Assembly (NCBI GenBank): GCA_016987375.1 | Contig: PJRA01000263.1 | Span: 2,895,533 to 2,926,841, forward strand | DNA length: 31,309 bases | Source: Brachionus koreanus | Lineage: Eukaryota > Rotifera > Eurotatoria > Ploima > Brachionidae | Direction of reading: 5' to 3' | Part shown: positions 20,632 through 31,309 of the stretch, piece by piece | How positions within the stretch are numbered: the stretch's first letter is position 1 | Layout of the letters: each line of letters begins with the position of its first letter | Translations under genes and position numbers: made by a program | Notes under the pieces: generated by a model | What the model was told of the DNA's origin: nothing | Database searches by the model: none | What the model saw: only the letters and a program-made list of their open reading frames with translations

Positions 20632-21610
20632 ATAATTTTGACAAAATTTTAAAAAATGGACAAAATTTTTGAGTATTATAATTTAAATTCACTTAAAAAA
20701 TTAAAGAATTTTTAATTTTAAAGGCTATTAAATTAATATAAAACAGTAACAAATTTTAAAAAATTTTTAATTATTCAAATAAAATCTCTCAAAATTTTCT
20801 AAAATAAATTAATTCCTGTAAAGAATTAAATTTGCTTTAAAAATAATTCGAAATTTAGTTCTTATAGAAAAAGATTTTTTTGAAAATATGTTTTTTTAAC
20901 TTTTAATTATAAAACTAAGGGTATATTCAAAACCCAAAAATTTTGGGTACAAATTAAACTTTAACTTAAGGGGCACCTTTTAGTATTTTTGCTGCTTAAT
21001 TCAAATCTAAATTATTAAAAATTATTATTCAATTAAAATAGCAGAAAAAACAATTTTTTTGCCATAAAATATGATTGTTATTCAGAATGTTATTCTTTAA
21101 AATAAACCCATGCATTTTTCAAGTATCTACAAAACATTTTGAAATTCATAAATTCTAATCATATGAAAACTTGAGATGCAGAATTCGGTTATATCTCTGT
21201 TATAAACTTGTTATCTTTTGAAATTAATAAATCTTAACAGCTAAATTATTTCATCAGTACTGATTTTACATCTGCTAGTTTAACATAGTGACATCTTTTA
21301 AATTTCATCAAAAATTTTACTTTACGAGTTTATGCAACTGAATAAGAAAAACTTTAACAGCTATAAAATATAAAATTATGCTTTTCTATTGAAAATCCTT
21401 AATTTTCAACAATACTTTCACAAAACAACAAAAAACTAGAACTCTGAATATTGTTAAGTTTTCAAGACACAATGGAAATAAAATATTTTAAAAATCTTAA
21501 ATTCATTTGTTCTTTAAATAATTAAAAAATAATTGTGAAGTGGCTAAATTTCATCTTTTAATCTGATTTTCTAATTGATTAAATATTTGTGCATTTATTT
21601 AAGAAAAAAA
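20632..21610. other. Intergenic, nothing recognised
   Basis: AT-rich sequence between the MITE and the 3' end of the uS2m gene. No open frame, repeat or RNA gene was recognised. Confidence 0.5.
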
Positions 21611-22458
21611 TTATTCATATTTTATTGTATAGCCTTGTTCTTCAAGTTCTTGTCTTTTTTTCTTAGCTTTCAGAACGACTTCTTTGATCAAATTAGAATA
21701 GAGAATTTGCGACACAAGAGTATCATCGTTTCCTGGAATCGGATATGTTATTTGACTTGGATCAACATCCGAATCACAAATGGCTATGGTGGGTATCATC
21801 ATTTTAGCAGCTTCCAAGACAGCACCATGAGTCTCATTTAATTTGTCATGTGTATGCAAAAATATGCATAAATCAGGTAAACGAATGACTGATCCAAATC
21901 GACGGGTTGAATCAGTAAAAGTTCCATTTTTCCATGGTTTGCAGTGTGAAAATTCTCCAACTTCATGGGCAGTTTGTTCTACTAGCGGAATATGTTGAGC
22001 ATAACGTGAGAGAAATAGAATAACACCTTTTCTAAAAGCTATATGACCTATGAAATTTAAAGCTTTTTGCATCATAGGAACTGTTTGTTCCAAATCAATT
22101 ATATCTGTGTTAATTCTTGTGCCGAATATAAATTCATTCATCCATGGACAACGTAAACCGTGGTGATGACCATAATGACATCTTGCTCTTTAAAAAATAA
22201 CTTTAGAATTTAATTTCTTTTCACTACTAAAATCATTTACTTGAAAAGTTCTTCGAGTTTAACCATTTCATTAACTTGGAAAAAATCTTCATGTTCCAAT
22301 GGAAATACAATTTTTTCTTTTTTTTCGTTTAGTTTTTGGTCAGAAATTGAATCTGAAGTTGATAGGTGAATATTTGAAGCTAATTTTAGGAACAATTGAG
22401 GCTTTTGTATTGATATTTTAGAAAAAAGAAAAGGAATATTTTTGCTAAAACTCAACAT
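21611..22458 (-). CDS. MRPS2: Mitochondrial ribosomal protein S2 (uS2m)
   Basis: Two exons on the minus strand, 22458-22241 and 22187-21611, joined by a 53-base GT..AG intron, give 264 residues. An in-frame TAG lies six codons before the ATG. uS2m is a structural protein of the small subunit of the mitochondrial ribosome. The N-terminus (MLSFSKNIPFLFSKISIQK) is basic and lacks acidic residues, as expected of an import presequence. The core aligns block by block with animal MRPS2: LEHEDFFQVNEMVKLEELF, CHYGHHHGLRCPWMNEFIFG, TDIIDLEQT, FIGHIAFRKGVILFLSR, RLPDLCIFLHTHD, AAKMMIPTIAICDSD and ITYPIPGNDD. It ends with a basic helix (KAKKKRQELEEQGY). The exon junction falls just before the conserved GH motif, so a single-exon reading would miss the first third. 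Confidence 0.95.
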
Positions 22459-22751
22459 TATTGTAATATTTAACTAAATTTCTTCATTCAAAAAATTTTA
22501 AATTTTCGTTTCAATAAAGCTAATTTAATGTTAATAAAAATTTGAATTTAATTTAAATGATATATTATTCTAATTTGTCCTATCTGAACATGAATTTAAA
22601 AAAAAGGTTAACTTTTAATTTGTTTAATTTTTTTTACAGAGATAATTATAAAATTGAATAATTTTTTTAAAAAAATTGGTAAAATTATTGCATCAAAATG
22701 ACAAGTGATTGTTCTTCAAATTTTATTCACTAATTTAAAATTATTAACAGA
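22459..22751. other. Spacer between MRPS2 and the LINE fragment
   Basis: AT-rich 5' flank of MRPS2, presumably its promoter. No motif can be defended. Confidence 0.4.
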
Positions 22752-23045
22752 TATGAAACTATCAATTTTGAAAATGGTATTAATTTTTCTCGAAATCACT
22801 CTTACAACTTAAGAGGACATAACAAGTGTATCGTTAGAGAAGATGCGAAAAATTGTATCCAACGAGATCATTTCTTGACAAACCGAATAGTTAATGTTTG
22901 GAATAGTCTTCGTCAGTACATCATCAATTCTGTATCAGTTAATAACTTCAAAATTAACTTGAACAAATGGCTGAAGAAACAGTCTAATTTACTGCCATAG
23001 CTTCGAAGAAGCTTAACCCGATAGGGTCGCAGTACTACTACTAAT
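22752..23045 (+). mobile_element. 3' end of a non-LTR retrotransposon (LINE)
   Basis: The frame 22752-23000 encodes the extreme C-terminus of a reverse-transcriptase polyprotein: YNLRGHNKCI, then HFLTNRIVNVWNSL and VNNFKINLNKWLKK, ending in TAG. This arginine/WNSL/'F..L..W' pattern is typical of the region after the RT domain in CR1/L2/jockey-type elements. After the stop comes a short 3' UTR with a small hairpin word (cttcgaagaag) and a terminal trinucleotide run (tactactacta), the usual LINE tail. Only the 3' end is present, as expected from a 5'-truncated insertion. The remaining frame is intact, so it is fairly young. Confidence 0.8.
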
Positions 23046-24558
23046 TTAAAAAATTTTGTTACATTTTTTTTTCAAATTCAACATACAATCACTTTTACTC
23101 ATTTATAAAAATAATAATTATTTTTTTCTAAATAAATTTTTTTAGGCATCAATCAAAAAAAAAATAAATCTTTTAAATCGGTTCTATATGTTGGATATCT
23201 CACAGTCAAGTCACATTGATTGTATGGAATGAGTTGCAGAATTCAGCGTTTTTCTTATTCAGTGGTGCTTTAAATGCAACAAATAAGGACAAACTTACTC
23301 GATAAAATATAATTTTTACAAAATTGAAACTTGTGTATTAGATCTAACATTTAAAAATAAAACCAATAACTAATATTTAAAAAAATTAATCAATTTTCTA
23401 GAAGAAAATAAATTTTAGATTAACATCTTAATTTAAGCGAAACAAAAAGATGTTGTAATAGAGAAATATATTAATGTTTTTATAGACCCTGTAAAAATCA
23501 ACTTTGACTTGAGCTTAGAATAATTTCAAAATCAAAGTCTGGCTTTGACTTTTCGTTAAAGTCGGACTGTAAAAAAGCGATTCTTATTATTTATTTATAT
23601 ATAGAAAAGGTTAACTCAATAAAGTTACCTTTGTGTCAGAATAGAGCAGTCGTTTAAAAAGTATTGAAAAGAAGATAAGTGCCTTATCCTTTTATAATGT
23701 TAAATCCAATGTGGCAACTTAATAATAATTTTTAACTAAATAATATATTATTATTCATTAACTCAATAATAATTTTTTATCTTTTAAGAATAAATATTAT
23801 ATTAATTAATTTCCATTTAAAAATTTTCTTTAAAAATTATACAAATCTTTTTAAAAAACTTTGAAAAAGTAATTCATAAGGTAAAATTTTTGCAGGTCAT
23901 TTAGTCAGTTTTAAAATTTTTTGCTAATTGGACTGATTAAGTCTCATCGCATTCAACACTAATTTCATGCTGTTTTTTTCTTTTTTTTTAATTAAAATCC
24001 AATTATTTACTTTTCCTTAAATTTAATTAAAAAAATTACTTTTTAATAATTCATTTTCAGCTTTAAAAAGCTTATAATAATACAAGATACATATTATTTT
24101 TACTATTTTTTATACTATTATACATTACATAAATAATTAATTAAATTACTTTTTTTAATTAAAAATTACAAATATTTTTAATAAGAAATTGAGAATAGCT
24201 GATGAAATTTAATTAATTCAATTTTTATGTAAAGACAGTTTTAAAGCGTCATTTCGCAGAATTTAAGATAATTTGTTTTTTCTCCCTTTGACAGCATTAA
24301 AAAATTGAATTCTAATATGACTGATAGGAGAAAAGATATGCTGATCTTATTCCTTAAAACTATAAAGTTACCTGGTCATCAAAACAGAAGCAACTCTGAT
24401 TGAAAATGAAATAATTAGGTTACCATGAAATTAAAATTTTCAAAATACATAAATAGAACAAAAAATATGGTTACAAAATAATTTATATTTTTATTCTTAT
24501 TTCAAATTAAATGATTAAATTAGTTTTTTTGTTTGAATTATACTCGGTTTAAGTTTCA
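23046..24558. other. Intergenic, no gene supported
   Basis: AT-rich. Around 23505-23580 there are several direct and inverted copies of the word AAAGTC/GACTTT, including 'tcaaagtctggctttga'. Around 23210-23250 a frame reads VWNELQNSA, which might be another worn LINE end. Neither is strong enough to call. Confidence 0.4.
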
Positions 24559-25634
24559 ATGGAGAATTCGACTAATAAGTTTGATGTGTTTTTGAATTCC
24601 AGAAAAAAAATGAAGTAATTTTCTTAATTTTCTTTAAGTATTTTCCAAAATAAAATTCAGTTTAAAGGTTTTTTATTGTTGAATCATCTATAAACTTATA
24701 TGCTATCATTTGCCTTACAATATGTGTTATTCTTTTGTCTCTATTAATTATAATTATTTTTTTTAAAGTAATTCATGAAAAAAAAAACGATTTGAATAAC
24801 CAAAAATTTTTTAAAAATCAAAAATATTCATCAAATCATTATCATAAAAATTTTAATCAGATAATTCATGATAAAATAGAAAATAATTCTGATTTACGAA
24901 TCGAAAACGAGTTTAAAGGGACAGTTAAGGGAAAAACTAAAGTTGATCTACCGTATAATCAATTAAATAATATATTAAAAAGTGATGAAATAAACTCAGT
25001 ATCAGCACCTCTGAAAGAATCTTCTAAAAATCAAGAACTTTGTTCACAATTTAAAAAGGATAATTTCATCCAAAAATTAAATTTAAAATCACATAATCAT
25101 TCAGATATTGATTTAAATGAACTATCATGTGAATCAAAGTCTATGGTTCATAAAGATTTTATTGAATCAATAAGAATCTTTGACAAGAATGAAAGCCAAG
25201 ATTCGGTATTTATCCATGAAAATGAAAAAAAAGATAGTTTCAAACCTGAAAATGAGATAACAATTTATGATTCAAGATTTTTGGAAAAAAGCAAAATTCT
25301 AAGTATAGAACCAGTTGAAAAGAGAATATCTTTTTTATCATTAGAAAACATAAATATTTCTAGATCAATGGATAGTATAGCAGCTAAAGATTCGGTGATT
25401 TTGAATAATAAAAATACAAAGTTTCAAGAAGAGAAAGAAAAACTAAACACAAAAAATGGCTCTGGATCAGCGATTTCAGAAGGTAGAAAATTTTCAAAAG
25501 CTTATGGATGTGATAGAAACAAACCTATCTTAATAAATAATTCTCTATTAGATTCTAAAATTAGTGTAGAAGGTTCTTTTGTAAAGAAGAAAATCGAGCA
25601 TTTTGAAAAGAAAAGCAAGGAATCAAAAATTTAA
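24559..25634 (+). CDS. Unrecognised single-pass membrane protein with a long disordered tail
   Basis: Exon 1 is 24559-24614 and exon 2 is 24668-25634. The 53-base intron joins them in phase (AA plus G), giving 340 residues. Without the splice, the second exon has no ATG before its membrane segment. The N-terminus (MENSTNKFDVFLNSRKKMK) is short and polar. Next is one strong hydrophobic helix at about 28-49 (ICLTICVILLSLLIIIIFFK). The remaining 290 residues are Ser, Lys, Asn and Glu-rich with no cysteine-rich or globular pattern, apparently disordered. There is no signal peptide, and positive charge flanks both sides of the helix, so topology is unclear. I do not recognise the family; it is probably fast-evolving or lineage-specific. 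The acceptor (tttaaag) is weak, which is the main doubt about the gene model. Confidence 0.6.
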
Positions 25635-26112
25635 ATCATTTTAATTCACTTAATCTAAGAATAAGCATATCAAAATTTAAGAGCAGAATTGATAAAGCAT
25701 AATTAAATTTATTAATACAAACTTTTTTTTATTATTAGCTTAAAAATAAATATTTTGTTAATCTTTAAACACTTTAAAATTTCTAAAAAAGTCTAAAACA
25801 TTAATCAGCTCTTTTAGTGTTAAAAATTTCTAAGTTTTCTATTTTTAATTTGATCAGATAAAATTATACATTATTATTTTTATTTAAAATTTTGACAAAA
25901 AATAAATATTTTTCTAAGCTCAATTGTTTTTCCTCTTAATAAATATCGTTATTTTAAATAAATAATCGTGTTTTCTCAGAGTAGCTCTTAAATTATCCGT
26001 TTAAATTTTAATAGCTGAAAAATTCAAAAGAATACATAAAATTAATTCCAAGGTTGAATTTGATTTTATATAAGTATAAAGACAATAAATGATAATAATT
26101 AATTAAAAATTT
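25635..26112. other. 3' flank of the membrane-protein gene
   Basis: AT-rich, with scattered AATAAA words that could serve as polyadenylation signals. Nothing else was recognised. Confidence 0.4.
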
Positions 26113-26345
26113 ACTTTTTAACGCTTTAATTAAATCTATTTTCAAAAAAATAAAAAATATATTTTATTATATTCAAACAAATAATATTATTGTCCAAAAT
26201 CGACATGACATTCTCATCATGACTTTTAGATGATACCCAGTTTCAACTTGGTTTTGGTCAATAAAATACAGTCCTCTAAGAAAGTCAGCTTTTAAACGGA
26301 AGAAATAATTGTTATATAATAAATAGTCTGGAATATAAGCTTGAA
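26113..26345 (-). pseudogene. Mariner transposase C-terminal fragment, copy 1
   Basis: The minus-strand frame reads AYIPDYLLYNNYFFRLKADF and then LRGLYFIDQNQVE. This lines up with the mariner motif around the third catalytic Asp (normally YSPDLAPSDYxFFRxLxxFLRGxxF). The DNA is about nine-tenths identical by eye to 29479-29700, apart from an 8-base gap and substitutions. Only this end piece remains here, so it is a deletion relic. Confidence 0.65.
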
Positions 26346-27856
26346 TAAAATAAATTTTTGGGTAAGACATTCTACTTGCTCGGATGTTGCATCATTAACT
26401 AATAACTAGCTAGTTAACACAAATTCAAATAACATAAAATAAAATACAATTATTTAAAAGAAAAAACTAGAAGACCCAATTTTAATATACTTGTTTAAAA
26501 ACTTAAAATGAATAAAAGGATTTTAATTAACTATTTATGTCTTTTTTTGATAAGCTTGTTTCAAAAATATGTTCAATATTTATAAATATGACAAAAATCT
26601 ACTTTGTAAATAAAAAAATTAGGTCTTTCTTATAATTACTTTTTGCAGACTTTTTGATTTCAAACTAATTTTCAAATACAAAAATAAAATATGATATTAT
26701 TTTTGCAATTTTAGTGTTAATTAATTTTAACAGAAAGGGAAAAATTTTTGTTCAATTTGTATTTGATCTAATTTGGATTAATAATCGAATATAGTTTCAT
26801 ACCAATTTTAAGATCTTAAAGCCCTATATCAGATCATTTTTAAAATTAGTCTTTTCTCTTAACAATCGAATTAAAAAATTTTAAAATTTTAAAATGTTTT
26901 AATTCAATGAAATTCTTAATCGCTAATAGACGGTATGTTCCTCTTCCTTGAACTTTCTTTAATTCTAAAATGTTCAATTTGTCTTGAAAATTCAACAGAT
27001 TTAGACCCAAATTAAAATTCGTTTCCAATTAAATTGGAATCATATATTTGGTCACAGATCATAAGTCAAGTCAATTTTTTGGTTAAATTTTTTTTAATCT
27101 TCTGTTTCTTAGAGTTATAATTGTGATTAAAAAACAAGTCTGTTGAAAAAAATTAAGAAATTGTCCCACTTTTTTATTAATTTTTACCACCAAAATCTTA
27201 TTTAAAAAGTATAAATCTTTAATAGATAGAAATTTAATAGATGAATATTTTACTACAATAGGATCTTTTGATACCAGATTTAAAATGAGAATTTTGACAT
27301 ATTCTAGGGATTTGCGTCAAAAATTAATTTATTTTAGCACATATTATTAAAATGGTAGTTATTAGAATTTTTTGAAACAAGCACAATAATACTATGCTAG
27401 TTCATAAATACATTATTCCAAATTTAGGGATTCTAAAATGATAAAAATAAGCTTAGTACTAATTTAGAATAAAAAAAATTAAAAATTCTTTTAAGACAAA
27501 TTGAATGACCAATTTTTATTTTTTATTATATTAGTCCTATATATTTAGAATTCTAAATATAGTAATATTTTATTGTATACGTGAAGACTAGAGAAAATAA
27601 AATTCCCAAATAGAAAATATTTTTAGTAGATTATGTTGATTAGAGCTTTCTTTTTTTTTTTGATCCCTAATCAAAATGTTCTCTTGACTTGAAATGCATA
27701 AAACAAAATTTTTAAGAATACAGAGACTAATTAACATTTGAAAATAATTTAGGTCTTTTCTTCAATACAAAATTCCTGAAATTTTTTCAAACAAAATTTG
27801 ACTTTTATTCTTTCAAAGATTAGTCGACTTATTTGTTAAAATTTAAATGAATTCGA
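26346..27856. other. Upstream region of the attractin-like gene
   Basis: AT-rich. A perfect 22-base palindrome lies at 27540-27561. A small minus-strand frame at 26846-27028 is not convincing as coding. No other structure was seen. Confidence 0.45.
27540..27561. repeat. Perfect 22-base palindrome
   Basis: TATATTTAGAA is followed by its exact reverse complement, centred on a GAATTC. It lies about 300 bases before the attractin-like ATG. Its function is unknown; chance is possible in such AT-rich DNA. Confidence 0.6.
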
Positions 27857-30800
27857 ATGAGTTTAAAATTAATTTTCTTATTAATTTTGAACGTATATAA
27901 AATATCCTTTTCGATTTGTACCGAGAAGCGTTTTATTTTGCCGTCATTGAGCCAAATAACCAATGTTTCACTACGTATTGATAATTACGACTACGAAAAC
28001 TTTTACGAACACAATAGTTGCAAATTAGATTCAGATTGTGAAAATTCAAATAGTATTTGCTTAAATGGCAAGTGTGTATTAGCTTGTTCATACTCGGATT
28101 GGTTTCAAAATTCAAAAAACTGTGTTTATTACCATTGTGACTCTAAGTATTTAATTAAACCAAGTGACTACGATTCAAATTTTCAAAAATACAAGCCAAT
28201 CGAGACAAACAATTTTCCAACATTGAACCACTATTCCAAAGGCAAAAAATGCTCGTGGATTCTTTTGAATACCAATTATATGAATAGATCATCAGATCAA
28301 ACCAATTTTATTCATTTAAATTTCAATCGATTTTCGACTCAATTCGGTAGCGATTTTTTGTATATATTTTCTGGTGATTCCGTTTATTCACCTATTTTAG
28401 CAATCCTCAGGTAACTCATTTTTTTTCAGATTCCTCACTAAAATTTTGTAAATAAAAAAATTTTTAAAAATGTTTCAAAAAAATTTCTGTTTATTAAAGA
28501 AGAACTTTTAAAAGCTAGTCAAATTAAAAATAATTTTACATTAATTGTTATTTTTTATAACAAGGACTAAAAATTTTCAAATATAATTGATTGTTTAAAA
28601 AATGATTAAGATTAATTTTTATTCATTATATATATACTTTTAACAAAGTGCTGTAACTCTATCTTATTATTACAAGTATTTCTTTGTGTGAACATTTAAA
28701 TTATTTGGCTATCTTCTAAATGTGAATAACTGTGCGTTTTGGTTACTGTTCGAATAATTGCAGATCTTGACATGAATGCAGTTGTTCGAATCGTGACCAT
28801 AAATTCAATGGTATTAGCATTTAAACATCAGATCAGATCTCATTTAATATCTTAATAACAGCTGAATAAATATTAAGATGTCTAACAAAAGCAAGTTTTT
28901 TAAATGAGGACTTCATAAAATTTATTCATTATTTTTGAGGAGTTCTAAGATAATTATATCTTTATCAAAGTTATCTTGTATTGTGAAATTCAAATACAAA
29001 TTGAACAAAGATTTTTCCCTTTCTGTTAAAATAAGGCCGTATAGCCGCATGGTTTGTGTGTTAGTATACATGTAAGCAGAGAGTCGAGGGTTCAAAACTT
29101 CTGAGGGTAGAAAATGCACCTTTTATAAAATAAAACTTTTACTTTTTTTTTGGGAAATAAAATTATTAATCAATTTAAATCTTATTGATGCTTTATTTAT
29201 TGTCTTTTTTTACAAAAAAAAAATTAAAGTAAAAAAGGTGCAATAAAGTATGATACACATTTTTTCAATATTTTTTTTAAATGTTTTATTTTAGTAATTT
29301 TTAATTTATCAAAATAGGAATAATTTTTTTATTTGAATTACACAATACATATAATTTAATTTAAATTTTTGTAATAATTAAATATTCATTTAAAAAAGGC
29401 TGCTTTCAATCAGTTAATTTAAATTTACGATTTTTAATAATTTTAATTAGGAATTTAGAAATGAAGACTTAAAAAATTAACTTTTTAACGCTTTAATTAA
29501 ATCTATTTTCAAAAAAATAAAAAATATATTTTATTATATTCAAACAAATAGCATTATTGTCCAAAATCATTCTCATCATGACTTTTAGATGACACTCAGT
29601 TTCAACTTGATTTTTGTTAATAAAATACAGTCCTCTAAGAAAGTCAGCTTTTAAACGGAAGAGATATATAAGCTTGAAGTCTAAAATATAAGCTTGAAGA
29701 TCGAGAAACTAAAAATCTTCATTTTCTGAAGTAGTAAATGTTAATTCTATTTGTTGACAATAGAGTTTTGTGTTTATATTACGGCCTTCTGGAACAATTT
29801 TAAAATAAAATAATTTCTTGGTTAATCCATAAGAAATGACATCTTTTAAGATCAGTCCTCTTTTAACGGCCCATTGAGTTGGTTGAAATGTATGTAATAG
29901 TATCTACTAGTTTTTAAAAAATTTCAACACCTAATTTAAAATCAAAAAGTGTCAAATCATTTGTTACAACTTGACAGTGTCTTGTAATTTTACTAATCAA
30001 TTTAAGGATAGTAGATGTATTCGATTGTGATGTCTTAATGCCACTTGATAATTACCGAGTAATAAGCTGGATATTGCTCTTTGATCTTTTATATCCTCTC
30101 TTTCTTTCTCTTAAATAAACTAAAAATATTCATGTGATTTTTAAAAATATATCTTTATTTGTTTTTTATCATTGAAATAGTTATTTTTCTTTTTACTTTT
30201 ATATTTTAAAGACAAAATTTTATTTATATTAATTTTGTTTAGCGGTCCTGAAATTGGTAATCATGATCCTTCTGTACAGCCGATTTACATCGAAAATGAG
30301 CAAGAACCAACTGATAAATTTACATCTTCTAATTTGACATTTTTAAATTTAACAAAATTGTTTTTAACTTTCAAAACAGAAGTTTTCTCATCTTTGTTAC
30401 CATCACAGTCAATTTATGCATCTGAAAACAAAAATCTTAAAGGAATTTCAATTGAATACAAGTATGAATTGACTTCATTTTAGTTAAATATTTAAGAATA
30501 AAATAAAACTCTTTAGATTTTCAACCGAATGTCAATTAGATGATAAGTCTCATTCAAATCCTGTGAATGTATGTCATGACAAGTTAGAAGATCAAAATTT
30601 GGAAAATTTAGATGAATTGAATATCCAAAATGATATTGTTGAGACAATACGGTATCTAAATGATGATAGCGAGAATTTTTTTGAAAAAAAAATCAACCGA
30701 GCTTATCATTGTTCATTTGTGTACAACAATTACTTTTATATCATTGGCGGACTGTCACCCTCTGAAAATATCAGTTTTATGTCCAGATTAAATTTAAAAT

Positions 30801-31301
30801 CTTTAAAATGGGAGCACAACATTGATAGGTCCTCTTCAACAGTTGTGAATAGATCTAATCGCAATTTTTTTGCAAATAGCTCCAATTATGATAAGCCTAA
30901 ACTAAACTTACCTCTAAATAGGTATTCTCATAGCTGTGCTCTTGATCAAGAAAATGTGAGATTTTAGTCCTAAATTTTGTTTTTATTTTTAATTTTATTT
31001 AATTGATTTCTTTAGAAAATATTTTATATGTTTGGGGGTATAATATATGAAAAAAATGATCGTGAAATGATTCAAAAGCAAACAACCAACGAACTTTGGC
31101 TTTTTAACTTAGAAACAAATAAATGGTCAGTATTATACGGTGAAAATGGATCAAAGAAGGATTATGAACTTCCTTTATCAGTGAGTGGTCACTCAATGCA
31201 TTTGATAAAAAAAAGCAAAACAGAAAGTTCACTAATGATATTTTTCGGATATTCAGAATTTTACGGTTCTTTATTGTATATTATCCAAGAATTTAATTTA
31301 G
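27857..31301 (+). CDS. Attractin-like CUB/kelch protein, N-terminal part (continues off the window)
   Basis: Exons visible are 27857-28410, 30243-30461, 30517-30955 and 31016-31301. All are in phase, about 499 residues so far, and the last ends at a GTAATT donor near the right edge. A signal peptide (MSLKLIFLLILNVYKISFS) starts the protein. A Cys-rich EGF-like piece follows (CKLDSDCENSNSICLNGKC). Then comes a CUB domain split by intron 1: CSWILLNTNYM, FGSDFLYIFSGDSVYSPILA, then SGPEIGN and LFLTFKTE. After GISIEYKFSTEC come kelch repeats: INRAYHCSFVYNNYFYIIGG, RYSHSC, IFYMFGGIIYE, TNELWLFNLETNKWSVL and SGHSMHL. The segment SSLMIFFGYSEFYG and the following IIQEFNL match the attractin kelch region closely. 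Attractin and MEGF8 relatives are large type I surface proteins linked to ubiquitin-ligase-dependent receptor turnover. The C-lectin, PSI, laminin-EGF and membrane parts would lie beyond the window. Confidence 0.88.
29033..29145 (+). mobile_element. tRNA-derived SINE, copy 2
   Basis: An A box (TAGCCGCATGG, 29042-29052) and a B box (GGGTTCAAAAC, 29088-29098) stand 35 bases apart, as in a tRNA. The region between reads like D and anticodon arms but does not fold cleanly. The 3' part is tRNA-unrelated and ends in A- and T-rich sequence. It shares layout and the 'ATACATG' core with the copy at 11510-11592. Confidence 0.6.
29479..29990 (-). pseudogene. Mariner transposase relic inside the attractin-like intron, copy 2
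   Basis: On the minus strand 29895-29709 is open and reads QWAVKRGLILKDVISYGLTK, then IVPEGRNINTKLYCQQIEL, the mariner region just before the second catalytic Asp. A stop and a deletion follow. Then FRLKADFLRGLYFINKNQVE (about 29660-29600) gives the C-terminal block shared with 26113-26345. The block with the second Asp is missing. A short local duplication of 'atataagcttgaag' sits at the deletion point (29665-29700). It lies antisense to the host gene. Confidence 0.65.
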
Positions 31302-31309
31302 GTAATTTC

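Larger units (their letters stand above)
28411..30242 (+). other. Long intron 1 of the attractin-like gene
   Basis: The donor GTAACTC follows CTC AG at 28410 and the acceptor is ttttgtttag at 30242. The 1832-base length contrasts with the 55- and 60-base introns that follow. It contains a SINE and a mariner relic, described separately; the rest is AT-rich filler. Confidence 0.8.

Noticed and set aside
23160..23290. Frame with VWNELQNSA, like a LINE C-terminus
   Set aside because: The match is too short and the surrounding residues do not follow the family pattern.
26846..27028. Small minus-strand ORF of 60 residues
   Set aside because: No homology, no start context and no splice partners; a frame this short is expected by chance.
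1..31309. CRISPR array, prokaryotic operon or defence island
   Set aside because: Spliced genes of metazoan families throughout; no regularly spaced repeats and no bacterial gene.

Overview
The window is nuclear DNA from an animal. It is very AT-rich, with split genes carrying GT..AG introns mostly 42-62 bp long, and it encodes metazoan proteins (Hrs, phospholipid scramblase, PARG, pancreatic-type lipase, an attractin-like protein). Compactness, tiny introns and many short mariner/Tc1 relics suggest a small invertebrate, for example a monogonont rotifer such as Brachionus. That placement is inference; phylogeny would be needed. There is no sign of a bacterial operon, CRISPR array or phage.

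Layout, left to right: the 3' part of an unrecognised gene (2-1171, +); a complete four-exon HGS/Hrs gene with VHS, FYVE, UIM and C-terminal LISFD (2320-4566, +); a transposon graveyard with a Tc1-like and a mariner-like relic (about 4870-6080); an intronless secreted lipase (7264-8694, +); a convergent ten-exon phospholipid scramblase (8862-10142, -) whose exons are too short to show up as long ORFs; a second copy of the same mariner family with a tRNA-like SINE relic (about 11130-11590); an eight-exon poly(ADP-ribose) glycohydrolase (12428-16428, +) with a 2-kb last intron containing a near-perfect hairpin element; a STELLO/DUF288 glycosyltransferase-like membrane protein (17108-19342, +); an assembly gap (19409-19941); a 488-bp TA-flanked MITE (20142-20629); the mitochondrial ribosomal protein uS2m gene (21611-22458, -); the 3' end of a non-LTR retrotransposon (22752-23045); a two-exon gene for an unrecognised single-pass membrane protein (24559-25634, +); a mariner C-terminal fragment (26113-26345); and the 5' part of an attractin-like gene (27857 to the right edge, +), whose 1.8-kb first intron holds a SINE and another mariner relic.

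The genes are unrelated housekeeping or cell-surface genes and do not form a pathway. The clearest pattern is structural. Recognisable mobile DNA lies in intergenic space and in the only two long introns; the other introns are near minimal length. No new multi-gene system was found. The best leads are the divergent PARG catalytic loop, the MITE and hairpin elements, the decayed mariner families, and two unrecognised protein genes.
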